From: GCA-2683825 sp965662355
GTDB lineage: Bacteria; Planctomycetota; UBA1135; GCA-002686595
Assembly: GCA_965662355.1 (NCBI GenBank)
Contig: CBFIHP010000004.1
Span: 124,001 to 188,000, forward strand
Length of the DNA: 64,000 bases
Direction: 5' to 3'
Positions 19,894 to 29,276 of the stretch are shown piece by piece (position 1 is the first letter of the stretch; each line of letters starts with the position of its first letter). The translations under genes and the position numbers were made by a program. The notes beneath the pieces were generated by a model, which was not told the DNA's origin, ran no database searches, and saw only the letters and a list, made by a program, of their open reading frames with translations.

Positions 19894-22824
19894 TCACTCG
19901 CGGTTCAGGGTCTCGTCGAGGTTGAAGAGCATCGAAGCAATCAGGGTCCAGCTGGCCAGCTCCACGGGGTCCAGCTCCGGATCGAGCGCACTCTCCCCCA
20001 CGGACAAGAGCGCACGCGCGGCCTCCGGATCCGCGCCGAAAACCGCAAGTTGCGCATCCAGGACCCCTCGCATCACGCGCCGCCGCAAGTCGTCTGGCGG
20101 CCGCGCCGTGCACAGGAGAAAGCCCAGATCCAGCCGCTCGTCAAAACTCTCCGCGTTGGCCATCAGTCGCTGGGCGAGGTGCCGCGCGGCCTCGACGAAC
20201 TGCACGTCATTGAGGATCACGAGGGCTTGCAGGGGGGTGTTCGTTCGTTGCCGTTGAACAACGCAGGTATCCCGAATCGGCGTGTCGAAGGTCGTCATCA
20301 CCGGCATGGGCGCAGAGCGCTTCCAGTAGATGTACATGGACTTGCGGTAGAGCTTGTCGCCCTCGTCCTGTTCGAAGCGCAGGTTTCCGTTGAGCGAGAC
20401 CTCGTTCCACAGTCCCGGCGGTTGGTACGGCTTCACGCTCGGACCGCCGACTTCGTCCACGAGCAACCCGCTGGTGGCGAGGGCCAGATCGCGCAGGAAC
20501 TCCCCGTGCAAGCGAAAGCGCGACGCCCGCCCGAGCAGCGCGTTTTCCGGATCCACCGTGTCACGCGCGGGGTCGCTGCGCGACGACTGGCGGTAGGTGG
20601 CACTCATGACGATCTGGCGTAGCGTGCGCTTCACATCCCAGCCGCTGTCAATGAAGTCCCGGGCCAGCCAATCGAGGAGCGCGGGGTGGCTCGGTCGCGC
20701 ACCTTGGGAGCCGAAGTCCATCACGGTGGAAACCAGTCCGTGTCCAAAGAGCATGGCCCAGTAACGATTGACCGTGACGCGCGCCGTGAGCGGGTGATCG
20801 GTATGCATCAACCAGCGGGCAAGGCCCAGGCGGGTCGCTTGCGCGTCCTCGGGTAATGGCAGGACGTGGGTGAGGACTCCCGGTTCGACGGACTCGTCCA
20901 GCTTGGGCGCGTCGTACTGTCCGCGCTCGAGAATGTAGGTCTCGCGTTTCTCGGGCAGATCCTCCATCACCATCACCGTCGGAATGCTCATTGCGAGCTC
21001 TTCCTCACGCTTCCGGGTCGTCTCCAGGAGACCGCTCTGCGCCACGCCTTCGTCCCACACTCGACGGACGTAATGTGCGCGGAGGGCTGCGCGCTCGGGT
21101 TCGCCGCGCGTACCCTCTTCGACACGCAATGCCGCGAGCACCGCCTCGGGCAGGTCGACGCCCTTCATCTTGAAGTAGTAGCCCGTGGGCCCGCCGCCAT
21201 TGACGATCTTGATCAGGAGCCGACTCTCCCCGGCTGGAAGCTCCAGCGTGGCTTGGTCCTGATCCGCCGCGACAGCGCGGGCGGCGTCATTCTCGAAGAC
21301 CTTCTCCCCATTCAACCAGACGGCGATACTGTCATCGCTGCCAAGCGAAACCAACACCGCTTGGGCCTGGTCGCAACGGATCGTGCGCGTCAGGTAGTTG
21401 GCCGAGTTGTCACTCGGGTCGAACAAGTGCACCTCGCCGTCGGCATCTGGGCGCTGCGACCAGGCCACACCATCGATCGGTTCGTCGAGATCGATTTCGC
21501 CCGACTCGGGGCCATAGTCCGTGCGATAGGCCTCGCCCTTGTCGGCGCCCTCGAACGGTCCCAGGCCGTACCAGGCTCCGAGCTCGGGCTCATTCCGCTC
21601 GAGAAGCTCATGTCGCTGTTCTTCGCACCAAGCCGCAAGCTCGAGGCCCGGTGGCTCCGTCTCGGTGAGGAATGCGTCGATCGCACGAATCGAGTCCTTC
21701 AACTCGGCTTGCTCCGCGCTCGCCGTCGGCGACGGGACCGAGATCAGCGGCTCCGCGTTCCCGTCGCGCGTCTGGAAGCCTTTCTCGACGCTCTGGTTGA
21801 AGTATGCGTAGAACCGGTAGTAGTCACGCTGCGTGACGGCGTCGTACTTGTGGTCGTGGCACTGGGCGCACTCCATGCTGAGCCCCAGCCATACATTGGC
21901 GGTCGTCTTCACGCGGTCGACCATGTACTTGACCCGCAGTTCCTCGTCGATCGCACCGCCCTCGTCCGACGTGGGAGTGTTGCGGTGGAAGCCGGAGGCA
22001 ACGAACTGATCCTGGGTGGGATTCGGCAAGAGATCGCCAGCCAGCTGCTCGATCGTGAACTCGTCGAAGCGCTTGTTGGTCCGGTAGGCGTCGATGACCC
22101 AGTCGCGCCAAAGCCACATGTCACGGGGCCCGTCCGCATGGTGGACCGAGGTGTCGCCGTAGCGCGCAGCGTCCATCCAGGCCAGCGTCATCCGCTCCGC
22201 ATAGGCTTCGCTCGCCAGCAGACGATCCACCAGCTCGCCATACGCCTCCGGTCGCTCATCCGCAACAAAGGCCTGAACCTCTTCGAGGGTTGGAGGCATG
22301 CCACATAGGTCCAGACTCAGGCGGCGGATCAACGTCGCGCGATCGGCCTCGGGCGAGGGCAGCATGTCCATCTGTCCCAGACGCTCGAGCACGAAAGGAT
22401 CGATCGAATTGCGCGCCCACTTCGCCAGTTCCAGCTCGGATTGCGCAACTTTTGCAATCGGACGGAAAGACCAGTGCTGCTCGTACTTCGCGCCCTGCTC
22501 GACCCAACGCGTGAGCGTTTCGATTTGGTCCGCGGTGAGCACGTCGCCGGCCTCCGGCGGCGGCATGCGCTCGTCCTCGTCCAGGGTAATGATGCGGTAG
22601 ACCAGCTCGCTGTCCGCTGGATTCCCCGGAATGACGACTCCCTTGCGTTCCCCCACCACACCGGGCAAGTCCAGGCGCAAGCGGGCCTCGCGCGTCCCCG
22701 CATCGGGGCCGTGGCAGACGAAACAATGCTGGGAGAGTATCGGCTGGACGTCCCTGCTGAAGTCAATCGTCGCAGGCTCGTCACCGGGAAGGGCCCAAAG
22801 TAAAACGGCGAGGGCGTGAATCAT
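19894..22824 (-). CDS. Planctomycete cytochrome C / DUF1549 / DUF1553 protein (PSD1 type)
   Basis: This 976-residue protein has a signal sequence. A PSCyt1 domain contains one haem motif, CFVCH at 34-38, with methionine region DEDERMPPP. DUF1549 follows (NSIDPFVLERL, LSLDLCGMPPTLEEV, DAARYGDTS, FTIEQLAGDLLPNPT, ECAQCHDHKYD; the last contains a second CxxCH that is conserved in the family). Between about residues 440 and 560 an extra beta-rich insertion (GSDDSIAVWLNGEKVFEND) looks like a PA14/galactose-binding-like module. The C-terminus is DUF1553 (HPLTARVTVNRYWAMLFG, then RASRFRLHGEFLRDLAL and NTPLQALVILND). It is the first gene of a two-gene unit with DUF1501. Its role is probably periplasmic or surface redox chemistry on large carbohydrates, inferred from genomic association in the phylum. 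Confidence 0.94.
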   Translation of the reverse strand: MIHALAVLLWALPGDEPATIDFSRDVQPILSQHCFVCHGPDAGTREARLRLDLPGVVGERKGVVIPGNPADSELVYRIITLDEDERMPPPEAGDVLTADQIETLTRWVEQGAKYEQHWSFRPIAKVAQSELELAKWARNSIDPFVLERLGQMDMLPSPEADRATLIRRLSLDLCGMPPTLEEVQAFVADERPEAYGELVDRLLASEAYAERMTLAWMDAARYGDTSVHHADGPRDMWLWRDWVIDAYRTNKRFDEFTIEQLAGDLLPNPTQDQFVASGFHRNTPTSDEGGAIDEELRVKYMVDRVKTTANVWLGLSMECAQCHDHKYDAVTQRDYYRFYAYFNQSVEKGFQTRDGNAEPLISVPSPTASAEQAELKDSIRAIDAFLTETEPPGLELAAWCEEQRHELLERNEPELGAWYGLGPFEGADKGEAYRTDYGPESGEIDLDEPIDGVAWSQRPDADGEVHLFDPSDNSANYLTRTIRCDQAQAVLVSLGSDDSIAVWLNGEKVFENDAARAVAADQDQATLELPAGESRLLIKIVNGGGPTGYYFKMKGVDLPEAVLAALRVEEGTRGEPERAALRAHYVRRVWDEGVAQSGLLETTRKREEELAMSIPTVMVMEDLPEKRETYILERGQYDAPKLDESVEPGVLTHVLPLPEDAQATRLGLARWLMHTDHPLTARVTVNRYWAMLFGHGLVSTVMDFGSQGARPSHPALLDWLARDFIDSGWDVKRTLRQIVMSATYRQSSRSDPARDTVDPENALLGRASRFRLHGEFLRDLALATSGLLVDEVGGPSVKPYQPPGLWNEVSLNGNLRFEQDEGDKLYRKSMYIYWKRSAPMPVMTTFDTPIRDTCVVQRQRTNTPLQALVILNDVQFVEAARHLAQRLMANAESFDERLDLGFLLCTARPPDDLRRRVMRGVLDAQLAVFGADPEAARALLSVGESALDPELDPVELASWTLIASMLFNLDETLNRE

Positions 22825-23006
22825 GAAAGGGCTCGGGCTCCGAAAACAGCACGTATACTAACCCCGTTGGGCTATCCGCACACGTACGGGGTACGCACGG
22901 GGCCTGGAGTTGCCTTCAGAAATCAAGTGAAGAGTATGGATGGGGCCTACAAAGCGCCTAGGGTCTACGTAGATCCCTCGACACAAAGCCAAAGCACAGA
23001 TCGATC

Positions 23007-23453
23007 ATGAAAACCAAGACGTTCACAAACCTGTCCCTGCTCCTGAGCAGCCTGCTCTTCGCCAGCGCCTGCGGCCACGATTACGTCCTCAACGGTGATC
23101 ATTCGCATGACGGTGATCATTCGCATAACGGTGATCATTCGCATGAGGACGGAGACGCCGCTCATGAATCCTCCGATGCCGAGGGAAAGGCTGAAGAGAA
23201 ACTCGCCGATGCCTCCCTGGAAGCGCAACGCCGCGATTACCCCATCGAAACATGCCTCGTCTCGGGTGAAAAGCTCGGAGACATGGGCGAAATCATCGAG
23301 CATGTCGTCGAGGAGCGCCTCATCCGCCTGTGCTGCAAGGCCTGCGTGAAAGATGTCACGAAGGATCCGACGGCCTTCGTGGCTCGCCTGGATGTTGCTC
23401 TGGAAGACAAGGTGCAGCGCGGAGATGGCGACGAAACCAAGGGCGATGGCTGA
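23007..23453 (+). CDS. His-rich metal-binding lipoprotein
   Basis: The 148-residue protein has a lipoprotein signal (LLFASAC, Cys22). Immediately after the anchor come three GDHSH units in a row, ending in an Asp/Glu/His-rich stretch, which is a likely binding site for zinc, nickel or copper ions. The C-terminal part (IETCLVSGEKLGD, then RLCCKACVKDVTKDPTAFVA) resembles small metal-handling domains with paired cysteines, related in layout to YHS/TRASH-type modules. It should sit on the outer face of the inner membrane or in the outer membrane. It stands alone, divergent from the DUF1553 gene and converging on the transglutaminase gene. Which metal it binds cannot be told. Confidence 0.7.
   Translation: MKTKTFTNLSLLLSSLLFASACGHDYVLNGDHSHDGDHSHNGDHSHEDGDAAHESSDAEGKAEEKLADASLEAQRRDYPIETCLVSGEKLGDMGEIIEHVVEERLIRLCCKACVKDVTKDPTAFVARLDVALEDKVQRGDGDETKGDG
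23093..23146 (+). repeat. Three tandem 18-bp repeats encoding the His-rich stretch
   Basis: The unit CGGTGATCATTCGCATGA occurs three times with a single internal mismatch (the second ends ATAA). Each unit encodes G-D-H-S-H-D/N/E. Near-identity at third codon positions points to recent copy-number expansion, so the repeat count may vary between strains. Confidence 0.85.
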
Positions 23454-23622
23454 GCCACTGGGAATCGCGGTCGAAAGCTACGGCGTACTCGCGGAGCGTA
23501 GGCGTTGTATTGACTCGAGCGCCCCTTCGACTTCAGCTTCGCCAGCAGCATCGCGGGCGTCGCCGAGCAGTGCCCTTGACCGTGTGTCCCGCTTCGACGC
23601 GGTCTTGGGCACGAGCGACACG

Positions 23623-25929
23623 CTAGAGCTCGCAGACGATTTCGGCCGGGAATAGGCCCTTGCGATCTTCGCGCTCCTCGAGGGTCCGTGTGAGCGTGTC
23701 GATCCTGCGCGGAACGACTCCGCGAAAGAGCTCGCGGTCTCCGGAGACGACGACGATCTCCTTGTCCAGGTCGAACATCTCGTCGTCCAGTCGCAAGCGC
23801 AAGCTCTCGAGGCCCCCGGACTCGACGACGCGGATCGTCTGCCCCTTGCGCTCGACCACCACGCGGCTGCGCGCTTTCGGCTCGTCGACGGCAAGCCAGT
23901 AGAAGCGCTTGTGTGTCACGTCATCCTGCAACCAAACGATGCGCTCCGAGCGCAGGTTGCGCGTGTACTTGGCCATCCAGGGCAGGGCCGCTTTGTCCTC
24001 GCCGTCCATCCAGTGGCCCTTTCCCGAGTAGATCTCGACCCAGCTCACGTAGCCCCCCGGATCCGCGACGTTCAGGGCCGCGAGCTTTGCTTTCCACTGG
24101 CCCGCGATCGTATTGCGATCATAGGCGTCGTCCTTGCCACCCATGTGCAACGTGAACGGTAGGTTGCGCAGGCCATCGGGTTGCGTTTCGTTCGGATGCC
24201 CCGCCATCATGGCCGCGGCGGCAAAGCGGTCCGCCATCCGGGGCGCCAGCTGATACACGCCGTCCCCGCCGGCGCTGTAGCCCATCAGGAATACACGATC
24301 GGGATCGACGTCCTCGAAGACTTGCAGGTCGGCGATCAAACGGTCGAAAAAGCCATCGATGTGAGCCTGGTGCCAGAGATTCCAGGTATCCGTCGCCGCA
24401 CGCGGCGCGAGGTACACGCCCTCGGCAGGCTTGTAGAGACGCATCTGGTTACGCCACTGCTGATCGTTGACGGCTGGGGCCGCGCCTCCCCCACCGTGCA
24501 TGGAAATATAGAGACTGCGCCCGCCCTCTGGCTTCTCCCCGAAGACCTCGTACCAGAAGGCCAGTTGCTTGTCTCCCAGAGTGAGTTTGCGCGACTCGAA
24601 TGCAGCCTCGTGTTCCAGGTAGACACGCTCGATGTGGACATCCCAGAGGAGCTGCGCCGCGAGCGCTGCGTCCTCGGCCGCGAGTGGGGCGCGGGCGAAA
24701 GACGGAACTCCCACGCCGTCGAGCACCCCCTCGACATCCAGGTGCTTGCGCAGAGCCTCCAGTGCTTCGCCGGAGGCCATGACCGGCGTGGCCGCAAGCG
24801 TTAGATCCACGAGCTGTTCATCGCGCTCGACCTCGATTGCCAGCTGCACACGACGTTCTCCCAGCTGCCCGATGACCACGAGCTTGGCCCCGAGTGGGAA
24901 CTCGGCCATCAGGTGGTCATTGCTGTCGAAGCGCTCGTCGTTGGAAATCCCCCCGAAGAGACTCTCGCCCGCTGCATTCGTGACTCGCAGGTCGGCGGCA
25001 CAGCGCTCCCCCGTGACGGCGTCGCGCACACGGAAGCGAACGCGCGCCATACCATCCGCCACGTTGCCAGGCCGCCTTGTGTAGCGGGTGGTGATATCCA
25101 CCGCACGCACGGACTGATCCTCCGCGGCCCACACCATCGGGAAGTGAAGCGGCGCTCGGCGCCAGGTCGTGGCGTAAATGGCATGGCGCGGATCGTCGTT
25201 ACGCGCGGTCGCCGCACGCCCGGTGAACCATGCCTGGTCCAGCTTCATGCCACTGGGCTCGGCAGCACCGGTGAAGTGCCAGCCGTCATCCCAGACCTCG
25301 ACCCACGAGTGGTTTCCACTTCCGTCGGACCACAGCGGGGTTCCGACGAAGCGCGCCGGCACCCCGACGGCGCGGCAGGCATCGACGAGGATCACCGTCA
25401 ATCCAGTGCACGACGCCAGCCCCGCCTCCATGCTCTCGAGCGGGCTCTGATCGGCCTTCGGGCGCCGGGTCGAATACTTCACGTCGAGGAGCCCGAAGAC
25501 CTCGTTGTTCAAGATCGCCGCCGCCTCCGAGGGCGACTTCGCCTTGGCGACCAGCGGGCCGAAGCGTGTACGAAATTCCGCACGCCAGCGATCGCGACGC
25601 TCGTTGATACTGGCGTACGGCAGGACAGCGTCGAGGAAGATCTCCTCGGAAACGGTCCCGCCCCAGGGAGCCTCGTTCCAGGCCCGAAAGGCTTGCTCGC
25701 AATTCTCGAGGAGAAACTCGGCGTCGAGCGAGCGCAGATCTCTCTCCGGCATCCTCTCGACGAGCCAGCGCATCCCAGCACGCTGATCATCCGGCACACG
25801 TTCCAGAGCGGCGGCGATCTCCTCCCGGTTGTCACCGGCTCGGGCGAGCAGGGCGGCGGCGTCATCGCCCTGGGGCGACGCAACAAGGAACCCGAAAAGC
25901 AAGCTGAGGAACGAGATCATGATTTTCAT
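23623..25929 (-). CDS. Secreted transglutaminase-like and alpha/beta-hydrolase fusion
   Basis: The ATG at 25929 gives a signal peptide (MKIMISFLSLLFGFLVASPQ) and 768 residues. Residues about 130-230 are a transglutaminase-like domain with the Cys-His-Asp triad visible at Cys174 (GLASCTGL), His207 (NHSWVEVW) and Asp214. A middle beta-sandwich region (about 290-385) follows. The C-terminal 300 residues are an alpha/beta hydrolase of the polyhydroxybutyrate-depolymerase/esterase-D type with oxyanion HGGGG (478-482), nucleophile Ser552 in GYSAGG, and a histidine in GKGHWMDG. A peptidase or cross-linking domain and an esterase in one exported chain suggest work on a mixed polymer, for example a cell-surface or exogenous protein-ester material. 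No neighbour clarifies the substrate. Confidence 0.82.
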   Translation of the reverse strand: MKIMISFLSLLFGFLVASPQGDDAAALLARAGDNREEIAAALERVPDDQRAGMRWLVERMPERDLRSLDAEFLLENCEQAFRAWNEAPWGGTVSEEIFLDAVLPYASINERRDRWRAEFRTRFGPLVAKAKSPSEAAAILNNEVFGLLDVKYSTRRPKADQSPLESMEAGLASCTGLTVILVDACRAVGVPARFVGTPLWSDGSGNHSWVEVWDDGWHFTGAAEPSGMKLDQAWFTGRAATARNDDPRHAIYATTWRRAPLHFPMVWAAEDQSVRAVDITTRYTRRPGNVADGMARVRFRVRDAVTGERCAADLRVTNAAGESLFGGISNDERFDSNDHLMAEFPLGAKLVVIGQLGERRVQLAIEVERDEQLVDLTLAATPVMASGEALEALRKHLDVEGVLDGVGVPSFARAPLAAEDAALAAQLLWDVHIERVYLEHEAAFESRKLTLGDKQLAFWYEVFGEKPEGGRSLYISMHGGGGAAPAVNDQQWRNQMRLYKPAEGVYLAPRAATDTWNLWHQAHIDGFFDRLIADLQVFEDVDPDRVFLMGYSAGGDGVYQLAPRMADRFAAAAMMAGHPNETQPDGLRNLPFTLHMGGKDDAYDRNTIAGQWKAKLAALNVADPGGYVSWVEIYSGKGHWMDGEDKAALPWMAKYTRNLRSERIVWLQDDVTHKRFYWLAVDEPKARSRVVVERKGQTIRVVESGGLESLRLRLDDEMFDLDKEIVVVSGDRELFRGVVPRRIDTLTRTLEEREDRKGLFPAEIVCEL

Positions 25930-26457
25930 GATGACACATGCCCCACTCAGGGGGAAACCCAGCGCCGAAGGCCTCACGGCTGGGCAGGACGTCGATGAAG
26001 CGCCGCCTTGCAACCGAGAGCACTCTCCCATCGGGTGGTGGGGCCGTCGCGAAACATCCGCTGAGTGGGACACTCGAGAACACCGCAAGCAACCAGCAGG
26101 GATTCTGCAGTCTCTTGTGATATCTCGAATGGGTATCACGACGGATCACTACAGACTCCACGTCGATCCAGCCTCGCCCGTTTCAAAACTCATTTCAGAG
26201 GAAGGCGAACTTTGTCCCGGACCGACACGAGCCTCAACGAGCTCGCTGACTCCGCTAGTGACGGCAATTTCCCGCGCGTGGGAACGGAACTTAGAGGGTC
26301 GCTCTGCCTGGGAATCGAACATAGCCATGCACCTTATCTACCAGGTTGCATATCGCGATTTCATGGAGCAAGGCACCTCTCGCCGCATTCTCCGTTGATG
26401 GCAACTTGATCCACGACGGGGACTATGGAGATTCAATCCCCAAGGGGGTTTGAATTC
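25930..26457. other. 528-bp divergent intergenic region, no confident gene
   Basis: This gap separates the divergent transglutaminase and propeller genes and should hold both promoters. A plus-strand frame at 26129-26398 (89 codons from ATG) has partly protein-like character but no homologue I recognise and no good ribosome site. I see no strong hairpin or repeat. Confidence 0.4.
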
Positions 26458-27837
26458 ATGCGAGAGGTTTCGCTCTTGGTCTTGGTGTTCGTTGCTTTCT
26501 CTCGGGATGGGCTCGCGGAAGAGAAGCGAACCTGGATCGACAACGATCGGGTGTACACAACGAAGCATGCAGGCGACGACACGGCCTACGCGCTAGCACA
26601 ACAGAATGCTCTGAGTCCCAAACGCAACCGGGGCCAGGGCGGATGGACGAAGTTCGCTGGTGCTCTGGGTTGGATCGGTTCGTTTGCGTGTGTTGGGAAC
26701 GGGGGACGGCATGCCTTTTCCTTCTACGATCTCAACAACACAGCCGCGGCGCTCTTTCCAGTTCTGAATGTGAACCCACCCCAAGAGGTTTGGGAGCTCT
26801 ATTCCGATCCTTACAATCCATCCCAGCCCCACGGTGTTGGCGCAGCCAAGCTCGCAGACGTTTACGTGAGTATCGTCGAGACTCCGGATCGCTGGAATCC
26901 ACGGCTTCGTTTCGTCGACATCCAACGATACTCGCTCGGGGGCCGATTGGTCTGGACCTACCGCTACCCCCATTCGACGGATCAAGCGACCAGCACATCC
27001 GCGAGCCACATCGGAGTGTCGGACGATGGAGAGACGATCGTGGCGACAGCCCATAACCCGCTGCGGGATCAAAACGATATTCTCGTGTTCACACGCTCCC
27101 ACGGCACGCCTCGGTTGAGGCACGAGCTTCCCAGCGGCCCTGTTTGGCGGTTTGATCTCTCCGCTGATGGAAGCCTTCTCGCCCTTGGTATCGACACGAC
27201 CATCTATGTCGTCGAGGTGAACACCGGTGTTGTGCGATATAGCCAGGATCTAGCGAGCGCCATTAGCGCCAAGGACCTGACCATCTCAGGAGATGGGTCC
27301 ATCCTCGCCTATAGCCTTGGATCCGGAGTCAGCGCGGTGCGTGTAATGCGCTGGAATGGCACCATCTACAACACTCTCTATCACGTGTTCTCACCGATCG
27401 GGGGCAACTATTCAGCGCTCGAGCTATCCAACGACGGCTCTACGCTTGCGGCGGGCATCTCGCTCCCCTTTCCCAGCACGGTGACACGTATCGAGGCCAT
27501 CGATGTCGCCAGCGGAGGATGGCTCATGGGAGATACACTCGTGTCTGTTCCAGGCCCGAACCAGTATCAGAATGCTGTGTACGACGTGGCCATTTCCGCC
27601 ACTGGGGAACGCCTCGCAGCAGCCTTGTTCGGCGACGAAGAGATCTTCCCCCTGGTTGAGGAAGTACGCATCTACGACGCCCATTCGAACACGCCAATAA
27701 AAACCAGGAACCTCCCAGGGTCAGCCTTCGATATCGATATGTCCCTCGACGGGGCGTGGGTCGTGGTCGGAAGCAAGGCGCTTCACGCCAACGAGCTGGG
27801 CCGCGGAGGCCGGATCGACTTGATCGCTGTTCCCTGA
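26458..27837 (+). CDS. Secreted WD40/YVTN-like beta-propeller protein
   Basis: The ATG at 26458 is preferred over the in-frame ATG at 26425 because it has AAGGGGG nine bases upstream and gives a clean signal peptide (REVSLLVLVFVAFSRDGLAEE). The 459-residue product shows repeated blade motifs of the form ...SxDGSxLAxGxxxxIYVVEVNTG (LSADGSLLALGIDTTIYVV; ISGDGSILAYSLGSGVSAV; LSNDGSTLAAGISLPFPS; ISATGERLAAALFGDEE; MSLDGAWVVVGSKALHAN), so it is a propeller of about seven blades. There is no enzymatic motif. It is likely an exported binding or scaffold protein. It is monocistronic, and a GC hairpin lies 13 bp after the stop. Confidence 0.75.
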   Translation: MREVSLLVLVFVAFSRDGLAEEKRTWIDNDRVYTTKHAGDDTAYALAQQNALSPKRNRGQGGWTKFAGALGWIGSFACVGNGGRHAFSFYDLNNTAAALFPVLNVNPPQEVWELYSDPYNPSQPHGVGAAKLADVYVSIVETPDRWNPRLRFVDIQRYSLGGRLVWTYRYPHSTDQATSTSASHIGVSDDGETIVATAHNPLRDQNDILVFTRSHGTPRLRHELPSGPVWRFDLSADGSLLALGIDTTIYVVEVNTGVVRYSQDLASAISAKDLTISGDGSILAYSLGSGVSAVRVMRWNGTIYNTLYHVFSPIGGNYSALELSNDGSTLAAGISLPFPSTVTRIEAIDVASGGWLMGDTLVSVPGPNQYQNAVYDVAISATGERLAAALFGDEEIFPLVEEVRIYDAHSNTPIKTRNLPGSAFDIDMSLDGAWVVVGSKALHANELGRGGRIDLIAVP

Positions 27838-27849
27838 GAAGAGTCCCTG

Positions 27850-27868
27850 CGCGCCGACGGACGGCGCG
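27850..27868 (+). terminator. GC-rich hairpin after the propeller gene
   Basis: CGCGCCG and CGGCGCG pair perfectly over seven bases around a five-base loop, 13 bp after the propeller stop and before the convergent lipoprotein gene. No T-run follows, so efficiency as an intrinsic terminator is doubtful. Confidence 0.4.
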
Positions 27869-27921
27869 ATCGCTCGCGTGGCTGAAGACGCAATGATCGT
27901 GTACGAGTCGTCGGAAGGACG

Positions 27922-29274
27922 TCAGTCCAGGTGGGTCATCTTCGCCGTCAAGTGCTCGAATTCGGCCTTGAGCTCTGCGTTCTCGAAACCACGCAGGCTG
28001 GGCAAGTCGAGCTTCAAAAGGGCCGCAAAATTGCGCTGGCCCTCCCGCAGGAGAGTCGCCACTTCGCTGGAGAGCGTGACCGTGGCGTACGTGTTCTCCG
28101 CGTCGCGCAGGCTGATCTGCAGGCCGGTGTTGCGGGCCCGGATCTCGGCGGCCTGGCCACGCAGGTAATCGACGTAGAGACCCGTCGCCTGGATCGTCAG
28201 CTGGTTCGAACGGATGTTCTGCTCGCCGATCGACCTATCTCCGCCGCGGGCCATGTTCTCTTCGGCTCCCTGGATGATACGGCCTGCTTCCGCGGCTAGC
28301 TCCTCGAGCCGTGGGATCATCTCCTCGGTCACGCGCCGCACAAAGTCTTGCTGGACCTTGTCCATCAGGCGGATCAGGACCACGAACGAGCCGTAATAGC
28401 GCTGGGCGGCCTCCAGGGACTCGCCCGATTTCTCCGTGAGCTCCTGGAGCTGGATCGTCACGCCCCGGACGTTGTCAAAGACCACGCACATCTCGACGAA
28501 GTCGTCCCCGGTAACGGTCGAGAGCAGGCTCTGGGCTGCCGTGAGGTCGAGCTTGACGCCGATCGCATTCATCTGCCTCACGAATTCCAGCTGCAGGTCC
28601 CGGGTCTGGTCCCGGCGTTCGGCGATGCCCCGCGCGGCTTCCTGGATGCGCTGGTCGAGGTCCTCGCGGCTGGTGGTATACGTGCGCTGGAGTTGGTTGA
28701 GCTCCTGCTCCAGGGGCGCGCTGACGCTCGCCTCGCGGTCCATGATCCGCTGAGCCTCGAGCTGATCGATCTCGCCTTCGAGCCGGCGGAGCTCCGCGCG
28801 GGTCGTCTCGATCTCGGAGACTCGGAGCACGGCGATCGCTTCATCGAGAAGATCGTCGATGCGTTTTCTGTTGTCGTCCTGGTCGCGCCCAAACCAGGTG
28901 CTCTCGTCGAGTTGGCCGTGCTCGTCGTGGGCCTCGGCGGCCTCGCTGAGAGAATTCATGACCTCGCCGAAGAGCGCTTCAGTGCGTCCTCGCCGCCGTC
29001 GGTCTGTGACCTCGAGCGGGATCGGATCCGGGGGGGTGACGGCGGCTGAGGGTTCCGTCGCAATCTCGAGCTCGTCCGCCTCGCTCCCCTCCTTCTCAGC
29101 ATTCAAGACGGGGTGATCGTCGTCGCTGACACGGGTGCTGGGCGCGGGAGGCTGCTCTCCGGTAGCGGCGGAGGGGGTGGGCGTGGAAGACTCAGGCGAG
29201 CACGCCCCGAGGAAGAACGCCGGGAGCAGTGCGGTCATGCTTGCGATTCGAAGAACCATGCTGATCGAGCCCAT
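27922..29274 (-). CDS. Coiled-coil lipoprotein, third gene of the SPFH operon
   Basis: The 450-residue product has a lipoprotein signal with lipobox LGAC (Cys25), then a Pro/Ser/Glu-rich linker of about 90 residues. From about residue 95 to the end it is almost wholly helical and charged, with long heptad-like stretches (for example SEIETTRAELRRLEGEIDQL and the LEELAAEAGRIIQGAEENMA region), indicating extended coiled coils. The ATG follows the stop of the second SPFH gene by two bases, so the three genes are co-translated. No family name is recognised. By position it is likely to act with the two SPFH proteins as a periplasmic or envelope partner. Confidence 0.7.
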   Translation of the reverse strand: MGSISMVLRIASMTALLPAFFLGACSPESSTPTPSAATGEQPPAPSTRVSDDDHPVLNAEKEGSEADELEIATEPSAAVTPPDPIPLEVTDRRRRGRTEALFGEVMNSLSEAAEAHDEHGQLDESTWFGRDQDDNRKRIDDLLDEAIAVLRVSEIETTRAELRRLEGEIDQLEAQRIMDREASVSAPLEQELNQLQRTYTTSREDLDQRIQEAARGIAERRDQTRDLQLEFVRQMNAIGVKLDLTAAQSLLSTVTGDDFVEMCVVFDNVRGVTIQLQELTEKSGESLEAAQRYYGSFVVLIRLMDKVQQDFVRRVTEEMIPRLEELAAEAGRIIQGAEENMARGGDRSIGEQNIRSNQLTIQATGLYVDYLRGQAAEIRARNTGLQISLRDAENTYATVTLSSEVATLLREGQRNFAALLKLDLPSLRGFENAELKAEFEHLTAKMTHLD

Positions 29275-29276
29275 AG

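Noticed and set aside
20866..22308. Long open frame (480 codons) on the plus strand opposite the DUF1549/DUF1553 gene
   Set aside because: It is a GC-bias shadow of a well-supported gene. Its translation is Arg/Val/Leu-rich without any domain, and the opposite strand has clear family motifs throughout.
26129..26398. 89-codon plus-strand frame in the gap before the propeller gene
   Set aside because: It has some protein-like composition but no recognisable family, no ribosome site and no neighbour logic; it is only noted in the gap description.
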